From: Acanthaster planci
Taxonomy: Eukaryota; Echinodermata; Asteroidea; Valvatida; Acanthasteridae
Assembly (NCBI RefSeq): GCF_001949145.1
Contig: NW_019091439.1
Coordinates: 432,013 to 496,012 of the forward strand
DNA: 64,000 nt
Reading direction: 5' to 3'
Made by a program: the position numbers and the translations under genes
In this document: in pieces, positions 19,567-31,900 of the stretch
Layout: each line of letters begins with the position of its first letter
Position numbering within the stretch: the first letter of the stretch is position 1
The notes under the pieces: generated by a model
The model's input: only the letters and a program-made list of their open reading frames with translations
Told to the model about the DNA's origin: nothing
Database searches by the model: none

Positions 19567-22500
19567 ATGCCAAAGAAGGGCAAAAAGTCAGGGAAGAAAG
19601 GCAAGTTGGCCAAGATGACGGAAGAGGAGAGAATCCTCTACTTGGAGCAGAAGATGCTGGCAGAAGAAGAGATGAAGAAGAAAAAGGAAGATATGCTCAA
19701 TCAGTTTTTAAAGGTATGTGATAAATCCTTTCACTTCTAGTGCCATCTATTCTGCGCATGCCTGGCTTCCAGATTCCACATGCTTTTCAGAAAAACTGCC
19801 GTAAACAGCTACATTTTCTTCTGGTAAAGAGTGTAGTGAAATCGGTCAATGAATTCCTTTTAGACAAAGTAAAATTGCATATTAGTCTCCATGCTTGCTT
19901 CCTTTTTTGGAAACTGCCTGAATTGTAAAAGACAAATTAACCACAAGAGAAATGGGTGAAAACGAGGAAAAAATGCCAAGCCATATGAACATAAAATACC
20001 TGTGAGTGGCAACTTCCAACTTCATAGTTTGTTGACATCAATACATGTCCTCACTCTTGACATCATGTAGTTGACCATGTGATACCTAAATGTATTTGTA
20101 TGGTATGGCAGCAATTGAATACATTCTTACCGATTCGTACATGTATACAGGTAGGCAGCTGTGCTTTAACATTCTTGGTGAAACTGTGGTACATACTAAC
20201 AATCTCTCGTCACCTTTGTAAATAAGTCTGATTCTCTTGTCCACCACCTCACTTTTCTTTGGGTGTCTGTGAATAGTAGAAACACCAATGATTGTTTGAA
20301 ATTAAAAAAAACTCATAATGAAAATAAATAGCTCTTCCACCAGATTCCTCATCTTTTTTTCGTAAACCAGGATGCTACATGAACTTTTTATCACTTGGTT
20401 GTAAATTTGATGTGTTTTTGCCAACAATTAATATACATGTATATGACTTTTTGACAAATGCTAAGGCCAAAACATTCGATAACTCTCAAATTACGTATAA
20501 TTTTTCCACGCAAAGATTTCTTTACAAACCCATATTAAAAAAAGAGTTATGCTAAATTAGTTGAATTGCAGTCTGAGTAATCCAAGGTAAGGATCAGGTC
20601 ATACCAAACTAGGTTACTACATATAATCCCCTTTGAAGAGCACAGCCCACCACATAGCTATTTGTATTCATTATGTAAAGAATGAAACTGGTGGCTGAAG
20701 TTCTTTGTTTTTATACTCCTAATGCCAAAATACTTCTGAACTTCTTGTATTTAATAGGACAAGCTGGTTAAGGAAGAGAGAAACACCCGATTCAACATGT
20801 ACAAGATCACCCACCAGTGGAGGAATATCATGCGTGCTGCCAAGTCTAAGGAGCTCAAGAGAGATATCGAGATTCTCAGCCAGACCTTTGAGAGGGTGGT
20901 GGACCGCAAAGACAGCGTCATCAAATCATTAGCCAAGGATTTGTCAGAAGCCGAGGAGCAATATTCGATGGCACTCAGGAGTCATCTGCAAAACATGGAC
21001 GCCCTCATAGGTGAGGAGTTGTCATAGTAACAGAAGATCTACTAATAACAGCTAAGTGGGCAATTCACTGCTGGAAATAGTCAGTAAATTCTATTGGCCA
21101 GCTTGGCACAGGAAACCTCAATTATTTCTGTTTGTATGGGTGGAAGTTTCATAAGTGCATTGTTTGCCATTTTTCTTGACCCTGTTGTCTTCTTTCCACC
21201 GCATTGCATGCCCCAAGCTACACAAAATTTCTGCAAGTTGTATAGGAACATTCACTCAGATGCAAACTCTGGCAAGTCGGCATTTTTATGTTGACTATAA
21301 ACCTGAAAAATGGCCTCTCTGTGGCAAAGACTTGGTGGAGCGCTGTATTTTGAATTGCTATTGGTCGGTTAGTAAAAGATATTGTTTTGGTCCCATGCCT
21401 TTGCAGAAGCATTTTTGCTGTTCATATTGCATAGATGTTGTTAAATAGCAATTCTAACACAGCAGTTACATTCCTTTAAATAATTTATGAGGCTAGTCCA
21501 ACCATTGTTGACTGAATAATGTTCATCTAAAATCAAATAAAAGAGTGGATTTTTTTCCCATTAGGTTGATAGCCCCCATTCAGTTGTGTACTTTAAAGAA
21601 TTTTGGTTTGCCCACGAAAATGTACATTCGGAAAAAAATCAGCACAAAGTCTTGATTTATGACTCAGACCTGCAGAGGAGCCGGCTGGCCATTCTGAAGT
21701 CTGAATACGGCGCTGAGCAGGAGATCCTGATGAAGGAGTTTAACAGTGAGCGGAGCTTGATTATCGAGCAGCACCGACGGGAGATGAACGACCTGCAGGA
21801 CATACTCTTTGCCATGGAGCAAAACAACAATGACAGGGAGAATGATGCCAAGCAGGAGTTTCAGAGCCTTAGGGATGAAATTAAGAACAAGGTACCTTGT
21901 GCAAATCAAGATCCATGTAGTTGCTGTAGAATCCCACTTTGACATAACTTCTAGTTGTGCATTTCAAATCTTTGGTAAAACAATTGTTCGATACAGTGAT
22001 TGATAAAATTCGGGATGACATTTGACAAGTCAAACAGGATGCCTCTTGTAGTGTTCTTAATGAACCCCTACACGGCGGGATTATTTTGACCGCAACTGCC
22101 GGGCTGTGGTATGCCCTGAATGGTGGGTTTTGTCCAGCAGCAGGCCCCATTGAGCTAGGAGCTGCATGGTGAATAGACTGTATGTGCATGTGTATGTTTC
22201 TGAAAGCCGACTCCGAGAATTCCAGCCTTGCTTGGCCACAGAGGCCACCTGCCAAACCGCAAATTCTCGGTTTGTGGCCCTGCGTGCTCTGCACACTTTG
22301 AATTACACAGTGAAAAGGCTCATTGTTCGGTGGCATGTGGCTCTACTCACGCTTCCCTATTCCCGTTGCCTCTTTTCAAAGTGGGGACTATTGTGAAGCT
22401 GGTGATTATGATGCAAATTCTGCCTTTTCATATCTTGGCAATACACAAAGGCCAATCACCATATATACAAGAGCCAGGGTATGCCTTCTTTCACCGTGTT

Positions 22501-25500
22501 CGCTCGAGCGTGGACCGAGAAAAGTGGGCTGATGATCTCAATTTTTATGGCAGCTCTTACCGTCATCCGTCGCGAAGGGGTTAAGAAATCTCACTGTGCT
22601 ATCAAAACAATCCTGCTGAATACTGAATGACAATACATGTATAAGCATCTGGGTAGTACTCTACATTTGTAGGTAAAATCTGACACCCACCAAGGAAGAT
22701 AATGTGCAAAATTTAGTCGCCCATTCAAAAGTAGGCAATATAACTGTAAGAGCGGTCTGTAGCTTTTTTCATATCTGGAGATTATCTTTTGAAAATGAGC
22801 CCCTTTGTCGAGCTTACAACACACAATGTACAGTTGCTCACCAGACACTTGCCTCCTGTAATGGTGGCCAGTCCTTGGGAAACCATGTGGTCACATGGCA
22901 CGTTGATGTCTTTTGGTTGGACCCTATTGCTGCTATGCATAGTGGACACACCATGCATTTGGACGGACATGCATCTTTGGACAAATTAAGTCTGTAGAAG
23001 TGGAGCTAGGTCCTCTTGTGAAATAACCATCTTGGACATGTTTCAGAATCTGGAAGAGAAGCACGCCCTGCGGATTCAGCTGGAGGGTCAGGTGGAGGAC
23101 TTGTGGAAGCAGTTCCAGCAAGCTTTGAAGAGCTACAACGAGACCACCGAGGAGAGAAAGGCCCACTTTGAGACGCTGAAGGTCAAAGATGAGAAGAGTG
23201 CCAAGGAGATTGAGATGCAGATGAGGAAACTGCAGAGAATATCGGTAATTTCACAGCCAGTTCATCAGCAAAATATTACAAAGCAGGAATCATTCTGCCT
23301 TCAGACCAGTTTAAGTCTTAATCCCAAGTCAGTGTCTGACCATTTCAGTCTAAGTTGTAAAGTCACAGAAACTCTGGTTTCATCAGTTCCCATTGTCAAG
23401 GACAAGTCACAGTGATTTGCACTGCAGTTTAGATGGCACCCTTTTTGACTCCAAGGAAGTAAGATGAGGCAACCATTGTATGGCTGTCCTTTTTGCTGAA
23501 AATGCACTTATGCCAAAGAGTTATTTGTAATCTTCAGACCTATGTATGGCTTGTAGCTCTTGTTGCAGTGATGTCTGAATTATCAGTTGAAATGTAAACA
23601 AGACATTATTTACACTCCAGATTTGATATTACCATTACCAGAGGAGCTGTTTCCAATATTGAACGAGTCACAATTGCACTAATTTCAAGGTTTAGAGAGG
23701 TATTGGACTCTTGATGTATATGTGGTTGCCCCAAAATATGCTGATGTAGGACACCATTGCCCAGCTAAAGGGTAAGATGGCACAGAACTCTCGTGACAGT
23801 GAGGAACGTAACAAGGACCTTCGGGAGCAGCGAGAAGTCATTGCGGAACACTTCCACGAGCTGAAGAACCAGATGAATCGGTTCAGGGACAATGAGAGGG
23901 CACGCCTGACCAAGCTGACTCTAGATAGTAATGCAGCCATCAAAGAACTTCAAAGAAAAACCGATCAAGTAAGCCAATTAGTTTCAAACTCTGTGCTGAA
24001 AGACGGAGGTTTAACAGGGACTCATTTTCTACTTCCACTATCATCAGTTGGAACAAACATCAAATAAGATACTCAGCAATCTCACTGTAGAGAGTTTTGA
24101 AATCATTTATCTGCTTCAGGGCAATGTCATGGTAACAGAATGGCATTTTGACAAATTTTTATACATGTATGTCAAAAGTGGTGTTGTGTGAATACTTCAC
24201 TCATAAAATAAAACCTGGACTACTTACGTGCTTTGTCAAATACCAATTTTAAATGGAATTTAAATTTTTTCGAAGAAATTTTTACATTGTTATTGATGAA
24301 TGTTGATGAGGTTGGTAATAAGATGACACAGTTTTATGTATTTAGCTTCATTCATTTTATGAGTTTGACCATTTTGATCAGTTCTGCTCTTCAGTATGCA
24401 AGTGCAGGTTTTGCAGTGTACAATATCTGATTCATTTGTTTTGCTGACTGAACCAGTGATGATAACGATAAGCACTGATATTTGGCATTGGTATAGAATT
24501 TGTTTACCTTAAAGATATTCAAGGTGTCATCTCAGTAACTAAAGAGCGTGGAGTGTCTTAATTGTAGCTTTGTCTGTAATTTGTTTTTATTGTGCTCAGG
24601 GTGAGAGGATAGTCAAATTATCGGAGCAGTGTCGTAAACTGGAAACAGAGGAGGAGAAGGTGCTTCCATTCTATGCGTCCAGTTTGACCCAGGAGGAACA
24701 GGAGGATGTACAGGCCGCTGTAGCTGAACCTCCCTCTGAGCCCCTTGCAGAGGTAGTAGGAGAACGGAAAGGGAACAGCTAGAGGGAAGGGTGTTAGGAG
24801 ATCAAAGGGGTGATTGATGATAAAAATTGGGATGTGTGTTAGGTTTATTGTTCTAGTTTTTACATTTAGGTTTGTACTGGTTGCCTTTGCATGTCTGTGA
24901 AGAAAACCAGTAAATCAGGCTGATCAGCATGAGATCAGATCAGATTACCTCCCTGTTTTTGTTTCAGTGTCCTTTGAAATCCTTCTCACAAAAACAAAAC
25001 CAGCTGACTGAAATTTTGATTTCTACATTAGCCTTGTGGTTGGATTAAAAAAAAAATTGGGGTCCTTGTGGGTTTTTCTTGGGTTGTGCCAGTTTGAAAG
25101 ATTCAGACGCCACTCCAGAGGATTTCACACTAAGTTCTGAGACTTTTTGAGTGAAAACACCTTTCCTTTGATTAGCTGTAGTCTGTGAAGTATCTTGTTG
25201 AAAATCAACTCAACATCAAAGCTTCACTCCGTAGGTTAGCCAATCTCGACCAACAGGACTACAAAATTGGGCTGTCTTATGTTGCTACGGGGCAGTATTT
25301 TGCCATTACTGAAGTCTTTGAGGATACCCTTCTTTATACTGTCTTTTTCAAGCTCGTCCCATTTGCTAATGCTTGATTTCAAATTTTTTTTTTAATTCTT
25401 CACAGATTATGCATGAGTACGTTTCGCTGGAGAACTTCTGGAAGCGTTACAACAAGGTGTTACTAGACAAGGTGGCCCTTGATAAGGAGAAGTCCACACT

Positions 25501-26433
25501 ACTTGAGGAGAACAGACAGCTGCGGACAGTCCTGAAGCAGTACCTGGATGGCATCTCAGTCAATGATGAAATACTCAGCCAAGTTAATCCGCTCTTTGTG
25601 GTCAACCAGCGCACCAACGTCCAGTATGTTATCATACCAACTTATCATTTTATCCATTTCTTCCTTTCCTTGTTTATCTCCGCGGAAAACTTAGTCATTT
25701 AAAAATGGTTTCACTATGGTCCTGAATAAAAGAGACACAAATTAAAATAGAAAGATTTGGAAGCAAAACCAAAGACCAAATCAATACGGGAGATTCACAA
25801 TAGTGTGCTGCCAAGAGTTTGCAACACATTGACCAATCACAGTACACGAAATCTGTTGACCTAATGCGCATTTGGAAAGGGTCAATACAGTTTCTCACAT
25901 TGTGATTGGTCAACATGTTGCAAACTCTTGGCGAATCACCCCTTTTGAAGTACATTAAAAACTAAACTCAACAAAATGGAATATCATTGTGAAAACGTTA
26001 CATTGGCAAAGCATTAGATTGTCAACAAACATAAAGAATGAGAAACAGTTCAGACGATAGACTTTTACGACTTGGGCAGCTCATTAAATGTTAAATTTCA
26101 GTAGTTTCCAGAATGACGTGGGTTTCAGTGTGACGAATATTGGTTTGAGCTTGATGCAAACATCTAATGTTGCCACTGTGTGACTTACTTCACTCTGTGG
26201 TATTACTGAAGCATGTAGTGACAACCAGACCTGGCTGTGTTTAACACCTTTTGTTTAATTATCAATTCTATGTGGAAATCGGAATATGACATTTTGGTAT
26301 TTCTAACAAGTTGTCACATTTTTTCTTCGGCTTTACATTTTCCAGGCTCTCGGTGCCTGTTATGGACCCCCGAGTCAAGAGACCTACCCAGACAGTAGTG
26401 GAAGCAGCCCATGTCATCAAGCACACCATATAA
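19567..26433 (+). CDS. CCDC65: Dynein regulatory complex subunit 2 (CCDC65), complete
   Basis: DRC2 is a coiled-coil subunit of the nexin-dynein regulatory complex of motile cilia and flagella, where it pairs with DRC1 and regulates dynein-driven beating. Eight plus-strand exons: 19567-19713, 20758-21010, 21668-21891, 23047-23244, 23750-23968, 24600-24752, 25406-25623 and 26346-26433. They sum to 1500 bases (499 residues), against 484 in human, and all phases agree. Recognisable blocks include [11 protein letters not shown] (start), [20 protein letters not shown] and [20 protein letters not shown] in exon 2, [13 protein letters not shown] in exon 3, [19 protein letters not shown] in exon 4, [15 protein letters not shown] in exon 5, [19 protein letters not shown] in exon 6, [11 protein letters not shown] and [20 protein letters not shown] in exon 7, and [12 protein letters not shown] at the end. 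The protein is almost all charged heptad coiled coil. The exon 6 donor could shift by 3 bases (GAG or GAGGTA). Only the VLPFY/PLAE part is rewritten relative to vertebrates. Confidence 0.96.
21018..21031 (+). promoter_or_regulatory. RFX X-box-like site in CCDC65 intron 2
   Basis: GTTGTCATAGTAAC fits two RFX half sites (GTNRYC and RGTAAC) around AT. RFX factors drive ciliary genes, so such a site in a DRC2 gene is suggestive, but it lies 7 bases after a splice donor and over 1.4 kb inside the gene. Chance occurrence is quite possible. Confidence 0.3.
22058..22582. mobile_element. DNA element, family M6 copy 1
   Basis: The left end AACCCCTACACGGCGGG resembles the complement of the right end CGTCGCGAAGGGGTT. 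The interior from TCTGAAAGCCGACTCCGAGA (22199) to the end is shared with 58939-59242, including CAATCACCATATATACAAGA and TTTTATGGCAGCTCTTACCG. It lies in CCDC65 intron 3. The open frames in it do not resemble a known transposase. Confidence 0.7.
22787..22925. repeat. Dispersed repeat, family M3 copy 1
   Basis: ACAGTTGCTCACCAGACACT, then TGCCTCCTGTAATGGTGGCC and GGGAAACCATGTGGTCA, match a diverged copy at 38380-38475 in the same order. Borders are not defined. Confidence 0.55.
25786..25940. mobile_element. Foldback MITE-like element in CCDC65 intron 7
   Basis: CCAAGAGTTTGCAACACATT and GACCAATCACA (25811-25841) are the inverted form of TGTGATTGGTCAACATGTTG and CAAACTCTTGG (25901-25931), with a single mismatch by eye. 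The outer bases GATTC and GAATC also pair. Confidence 0.78.
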
Positions 26434-26815
26434 AAGTCCCCTATGTTGGCTGTCTGACCAATCAGAGAGTGCGCAGAGGTCATGTGGTCTCGACTTTCAA
26501 CCAATCACATAACAGATGTCAGCGCATCCTGCCTTGCATTCTTCCTTCAGAGAGACACGTTCGAGCAGTCTCTGAACATTCTGAATGTCAAACCAAAGAA
26601 ATTGGATTGTTCATCACACAGTTCTACTACGTCAGTGGGAGATTTCCCCAGGAAAATGCCACATTGACTTTTCATTGACGTTTCAATCGACAGGTTCCTC
26701 ACAAACTAGCTCCTCAAATTTATTCTTCAGGCAAAACAGCCTTTTCTTTTCAAAGTTACCTAGGTTATTTTCATAACCTTCAGAGTTTGCTTCGATTGAA
26801 ACGTTCCTTTATTAA

Positions 26816-26821
26816 AATAAA
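26816..26821 (+). promoter_or_regulatory. Putative polyadenylation signal of CCDC65
   Basis: AATAAA, 383 bases after the CCDC65 stop codon and the first canonical hexamer downstream. The 3' UTR would then be roughly 26434-26840. Confidence 0.5.
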
Positions 26822-26839
26822 AGCATATCTGTTGTAAAT

Positions 26840-28780
26840 AGAAACTTCTTGTCAGGTTGTTCGTCTTATATATCATCAAGTAATTATTTTGGGCAAATTA
26901 CCGGGTTTGCCAGTGTGAATCACTTTGTATTATAGATCCCATGTTTAAAGTATAAATGTGTACATATACATTGCAAAATGTGCAGTGAACTCTTTTGTGA
27001 AAACCTTGAATTATTTACTTAATAACAGAAACTTTAAGTAAATTCTTCATTTAGCTAAAAGAGGTGTGAATTTTCAGATATGTGAAACTGTAGAGTCAGA
27101 GGCCTCCAAGTGTTGAAGGAGTTAATACGTCATTGCTGTCAACACTTCCAAGATGATCCCTAAATTCCTATGTGCAGTTGGTAAGTGACTTACTAATGGT
27201 CACTTAAATGGTAGACTGAAAAGCAAAGTAAAAGAAGGCATCTCTGTCTTAATTTTTTCTTGATTGGCAGAAGGCATTGTTGAATAAATTCATAGCACTG
27301 AGGAGACCTTCCCTCAGGTGAAGTTGATATTTACAATCAATGAGTCCTCATTACAGTGTAATGGAGTCCTTTATTTTAAAGCAAATTAGGGATTTAAAAA
27401 CATATATATGGAATATTTTATTAAGTTCATTCAATAATGAGGTACATGTATACGGTAGCCTTCAGGACCACTGCCTTAATATTTTGGAGCTAGTGAAGTT
27501 ACGAGCCCTATGATGGATCAAGAGGGGGCACAATTTTCCTAGCAACAGAGTCTCCTTACGGCAAATACGCTTTGCTGGCTCACAAAATACTACAAAATGC
27601 ATGTGTTACGGTCGTGTCACACGCTGAAAATAAAATGGACACTCCCCACCAACATGGTTCTTGTCAACCAATGAGGGGGTGCTTCTGGTCAAGGCAGTAC
27701 TGAGTTGGCAGCACTTGGAAGTCAGTCACTTTACTGGTAAGGGCCCAACTGAAAAGAAATTCTGTGTTTTGTGGACATTGCATCATTTGGAATATAAATG
27801 CATATAAACCTTCCTTGAAAAGGAGAGGGCCGGGCTACTCGATCATTCCTTGGCCTCCCTAAAAGTTCCAGATGACATTCTTCAAACCATCACCATGCGA
27901 AGAGAAAATACACATTCAACTACCCTTTTTTCTGAGACTTTTCATATCAAGGGCAAGGATTTTTGCATGGCCCTCCTACTCACTGATAAAATTGTTGTTG
28001 CTTTGATATGTCATATTACATATGGAAGAAAGCCTTGGTTTAAATTATGTCTTCTGTGCTGTTCAGTGCATACGACTTCTTACCTTCTCAAAAAATTATA
28101 ACTTGTAATTTTTGTCTAATGAAACCCTTGTTGTCATTGCTGTTAGCGCATTGTTGTCCTTTTTTGTTTGCAGACAAAAAGGTTAAGATTTCTTGGAATG
28201 AATTTAGTTCAGTTAAATTTTCTTTGAGGAAGGCATTTGTGTAACGCTCTGATTTCATTAGATGGGCTGATATTCATGATATGGTACCAAGACATTCTTA
28301 TGATGGTTGTGTTCACCTTGCTGAGGGAAGTTTTTTGTTAGCCTTGAGACCGAGTTATGGGGGACAGAAATGCCCCTGTAGTGTTTTTAGTTCTGGCAAT
28401 GCCATGTTTCAGCACCTGCTGTCCCCATTACTGCAGAACAAGATAGTGTGGTTGTGTGTGCGGTTAAAGATGTTACTTTGATTTTTAATTTGCTTTTTCT
28501 TTTCTGGGGGGTGTGTATTTTGTACAAATTAAAGCCCTGTTTATTTTTCAAAAAGTTAAGTATATTTTTTCCTACTTTGTTTCATGAGATATACAAAACG
28601 TATTTCAAAATACGCATCTCATAACACAGGCTTGCAAAATCCTACTTTACTGTCTGAAAGTGCATTCTATTTAATGTGTTTGTCTAGGAATGACATGGAG
28701 TGGTCGCATACCGCCCTCTTTGGCGTAGCTCCACCAATCCATGACGTGAGGTAGTTTTTCACGGAGTTTTTCTGTTACCC
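26840..28780. other. Intergenic DNA between CCDC65 and PPTC7
   Basis: AT-rich with no exon, no long repeat and no recognised element on either strand. Small self-complementary spots such as CGTATTTCAAAATACG (near 28600) are the only structure seen. The last 100 bases grade into the CpG-richer PPTC7 promoter. Confidence 0.6.
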
Positions 28781-28784
28781 TATA

Positions 28785-28828
28785 TGACGTCACAGCAGCA
28801 TTGTCCGCGCTACACACGCAACATGGCG
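28785..28828 (+). promoter_or_regulatory. PPTC7 core promoter with CRE and YY1-like sites
   Basis: TGACGTCA at 28785-28792 is a perfect CRE. AACATGGCG at 28820-28828 resembles the YY1 initiator motif often found at start sites of mitochondrial and housekeeping genes. They lie about 130-170 bases before the PPTC7 start codon in CpG-rich DNA without a TATA box. The placing is inference. Confidence 0.5.
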
Positions 28829-28955
28829 TCGTACAGTGTACGGTGAAATTTGTGTGCCTTCTTCTGCCGATAACCTACAAGATCAATCCTCCACTTGTCG
28901 TTTATCGCTTACACTTCAAACCTAGCGAAGAGTCTATTCACTTCACATTGGAAAT

Positions 28956-31900
28956 ATGCAATCAGTTTTGGTTTACGGGCGGCATTTTGCCCGTTGCGTC
29001 ATGGGGTACTTACCTTACGATGCATCAGCGAGCGTGGAGCTACCTGGCCGGCGTACCGCTCGGCGGAGAATGCGGCTTGTTACCGCTTCGTGCGGTTTCT
29101 CCAAGGACTCGGCTGCAAATAACAACAGGCCCGGCCAAGTGTTTAAAAAGGACATTTTTGGCGATGATGCCTGTTTCGTTGCCAAGTATAGAAACTATGA
29201 TGTTTTAGGTAAGGTATACAACCGGCTAGCCCCACTAGTGTGGCACGGACTCTCACTCCCGATCCATCCTTAGCCACACATCGTGACATCCGTATAGGCC
29301 TACGCAATTTTGTGTCGACGTAGGCCTACTGAACATTTTCGGCGGACCCACTTATCATCGTGGGCGCAATTTCTTTTGCACACGGACATGGTCCTTGACC
29401 TTTCCGCTTTCTAAAATCCATTAATTGAATGATTTCACTCACGTTATTCAGGTATTTTCCAGTCTTTTTGCCTTTATCCATTCAATCGAGACGTCTAAAC
29501 TGCTGCCAAAGTTTTGGAAGAGCCCATTGGTACATGTAGTATCTTATCGCTCAGTCCGTGTATTACATATGTCTTGACATGGAACAGCCGTTGAGATGAT
29601 GAAGGGTCAAGTGACGTAATGTTCAACGACCTTATTTTAAAGATGGCGACTGAGAGAGCGAGCCTGTTAGATTGAATGGATAAAGGCAAAAAGACTGGAA
29701 AATCCCTGAATAACGTGAGTGAAATCATTCAATAAATGGTCTTTAGAAAGTGAAGAGGTCAAGGATCATGTCTGCGTGCAAAAGAAATTGTGCCCACGAT
29801 GATAAGTGGGTGCGCCGGAAATGTTAAGTATGCCGACACGAAATTGCGCATATAGATGTGTGGCTAAGGATGGATCGGGACGGATGTGAGAGTCCGTGCC
29901 TCACTAGTGCGGCTGACAACCAGCATTTTCCATGTTTTCCATTGATTTAAAAAAAATTATGATAGGGTAGGCCTAACCATGGCCTAACTAGTGCCTAGGC
30001 CCACTATGCCTATCCAAGTTTCCTTTCGTCATTTCAAGTCAGGAGCCAATGTGTTGCGGCATTGTTAGGCATCCTTTTTTTAGCTGTAGCTTCTAGCATT
30101 CACACTTTTTGGGAAGTTGTAATGCTAGCATCAGCCCTGCCGAAATTACTTTGTCATGGGGCTATGTTAAGAAAATAAAATAATCCTCCGGGCATACGAA
30201 AATAGTTGAGCTAGTAAGCATACATGGGAATTGGTCATTGACCCCAATGTTCGTGCAGTGTTGTGTGATTATCTCTGTGTTTCCAGAAAATTGTTAGCTT
30301 GATGGGAATTAGGAAGGAATTTCATATGTGGGCACCACTAATTTTTCCCTACAGTGATAAATGAGCCATATGAAAGCAATAACATGTCCTAAAAGATCAA
30401 ATTTGGGGGTGAAAATATTGTGGTATTTACTTCAGACCAGTCCTAGATAGGGTTTATGCAGAGGCAGACAGGGTGTCATGCAGGGTCTGTACAGTGTGTA
30501 CATGGAATTCTTTCCCAAAGTACATGTACATTCCACCTTTGTTCCCAAATGTTTAAAAGATACATATATGAACATGATGAATCGACCATGCACCTCTTTC
30601 TTGTTAAAAGATTTGTGTGATCTGTGAATAAAAGCTGAATTCCAAATCTGCACAGTGCTACCACCTCCCCAGAAATGAGAACAAACAACAGAGGACACAC
30701 AGACATGATGGGACAGCTTCTAGAGGAAAGTTCCATAGATGGATGCCACTTGGCACCCTGTGCACAAACCCTGTAAGACTGGTCTGAAAAATTATAAGTG
30801 TTTACTTTTTACAGTAGACAACTTGCTATTTTCCCTCCTAAATTGAACTTTCCTGGACATGTGGTTACTTTCTGATGGCTATTACATGTAAGTCACTGTG
30901 GGGAAGAATTACTGACGTCCTTATAGGGAACTCATCCCCCCAAGATTCTAGTAGAATTACAATGTACATGTAGTATTGGATGTACAGAGCACTCAGCATG
31001 ATTAGTTGATCTGCATGATCGGTCAGTTGTGCTTTGCTGTCAGTCAGTTTTACCAGAAATCTTGGACTTTCCCCTTTTCTAGTGTTTAAAATTCAAAAGT
31101 TGTTCATCGTATTCATGAAAAATGAATCAGAAAAGGAAGGTTTTTGGCTCACTGTGGACAGATTGCACTGCAGATCGTCGAATCTGATGCAGTGGTGTAC
31201 ATGTAGATCGCCTGATTCATGTTCTAACCCTAAGGGTCCCCAAGGGTGTACATGTATGTAAAATCATAAATGAAATCAGAGATTTGGGACTGTTTCAAAG
31301 GTACAATGTACATATTCATGTACATTACTTTGCATGTAATTGATAATATCAGCTACCGAAGTTGCTTTTTCATGGTTATGGAAGAGTGCTCTGAAAAAGA
31401 GGAAGTCTGAGATTTCCTACAGGATTGACTAATAATGCAGTGCAATTGATCCTGCATAGTCTACAGTACACCTATCGTTTCCAACACCTTTACATGTATG
31501 AAATGTTTGCCCTAAAAATTGTGTAATTGTGCTGCACCCATATGGGGGTAGACAACTCATTCATTCAGTGCACAGATGTCTGCACTCAGGCAAATCTACA
31601 ATTTTGAGTAATTGCAAAATCTGAAATGAACCAAAGTACCATCAGAAATAGAAGAACTAGGTTTTGCCTTTCTTGTTTAATCCCCCTGTGTCCGTGGTTG
31701 GGGGTTAACAGGAGTGTACAGTGTTTTTAATTGCCCCCCACAAAAATGGCCGTGCAAAACTACAGCTGGCTCAAAACACAGTGAAAGCCCTGGGCCAGTA
31801 AGTTTCGGTCACTTTCACTGTGTTCCCTGATGCTTTTTACATTTTTGCCAAGTCTCGAGCTTGCTACAGCCTGTTCTTCATTTGCATCAGCATCGGAGCT

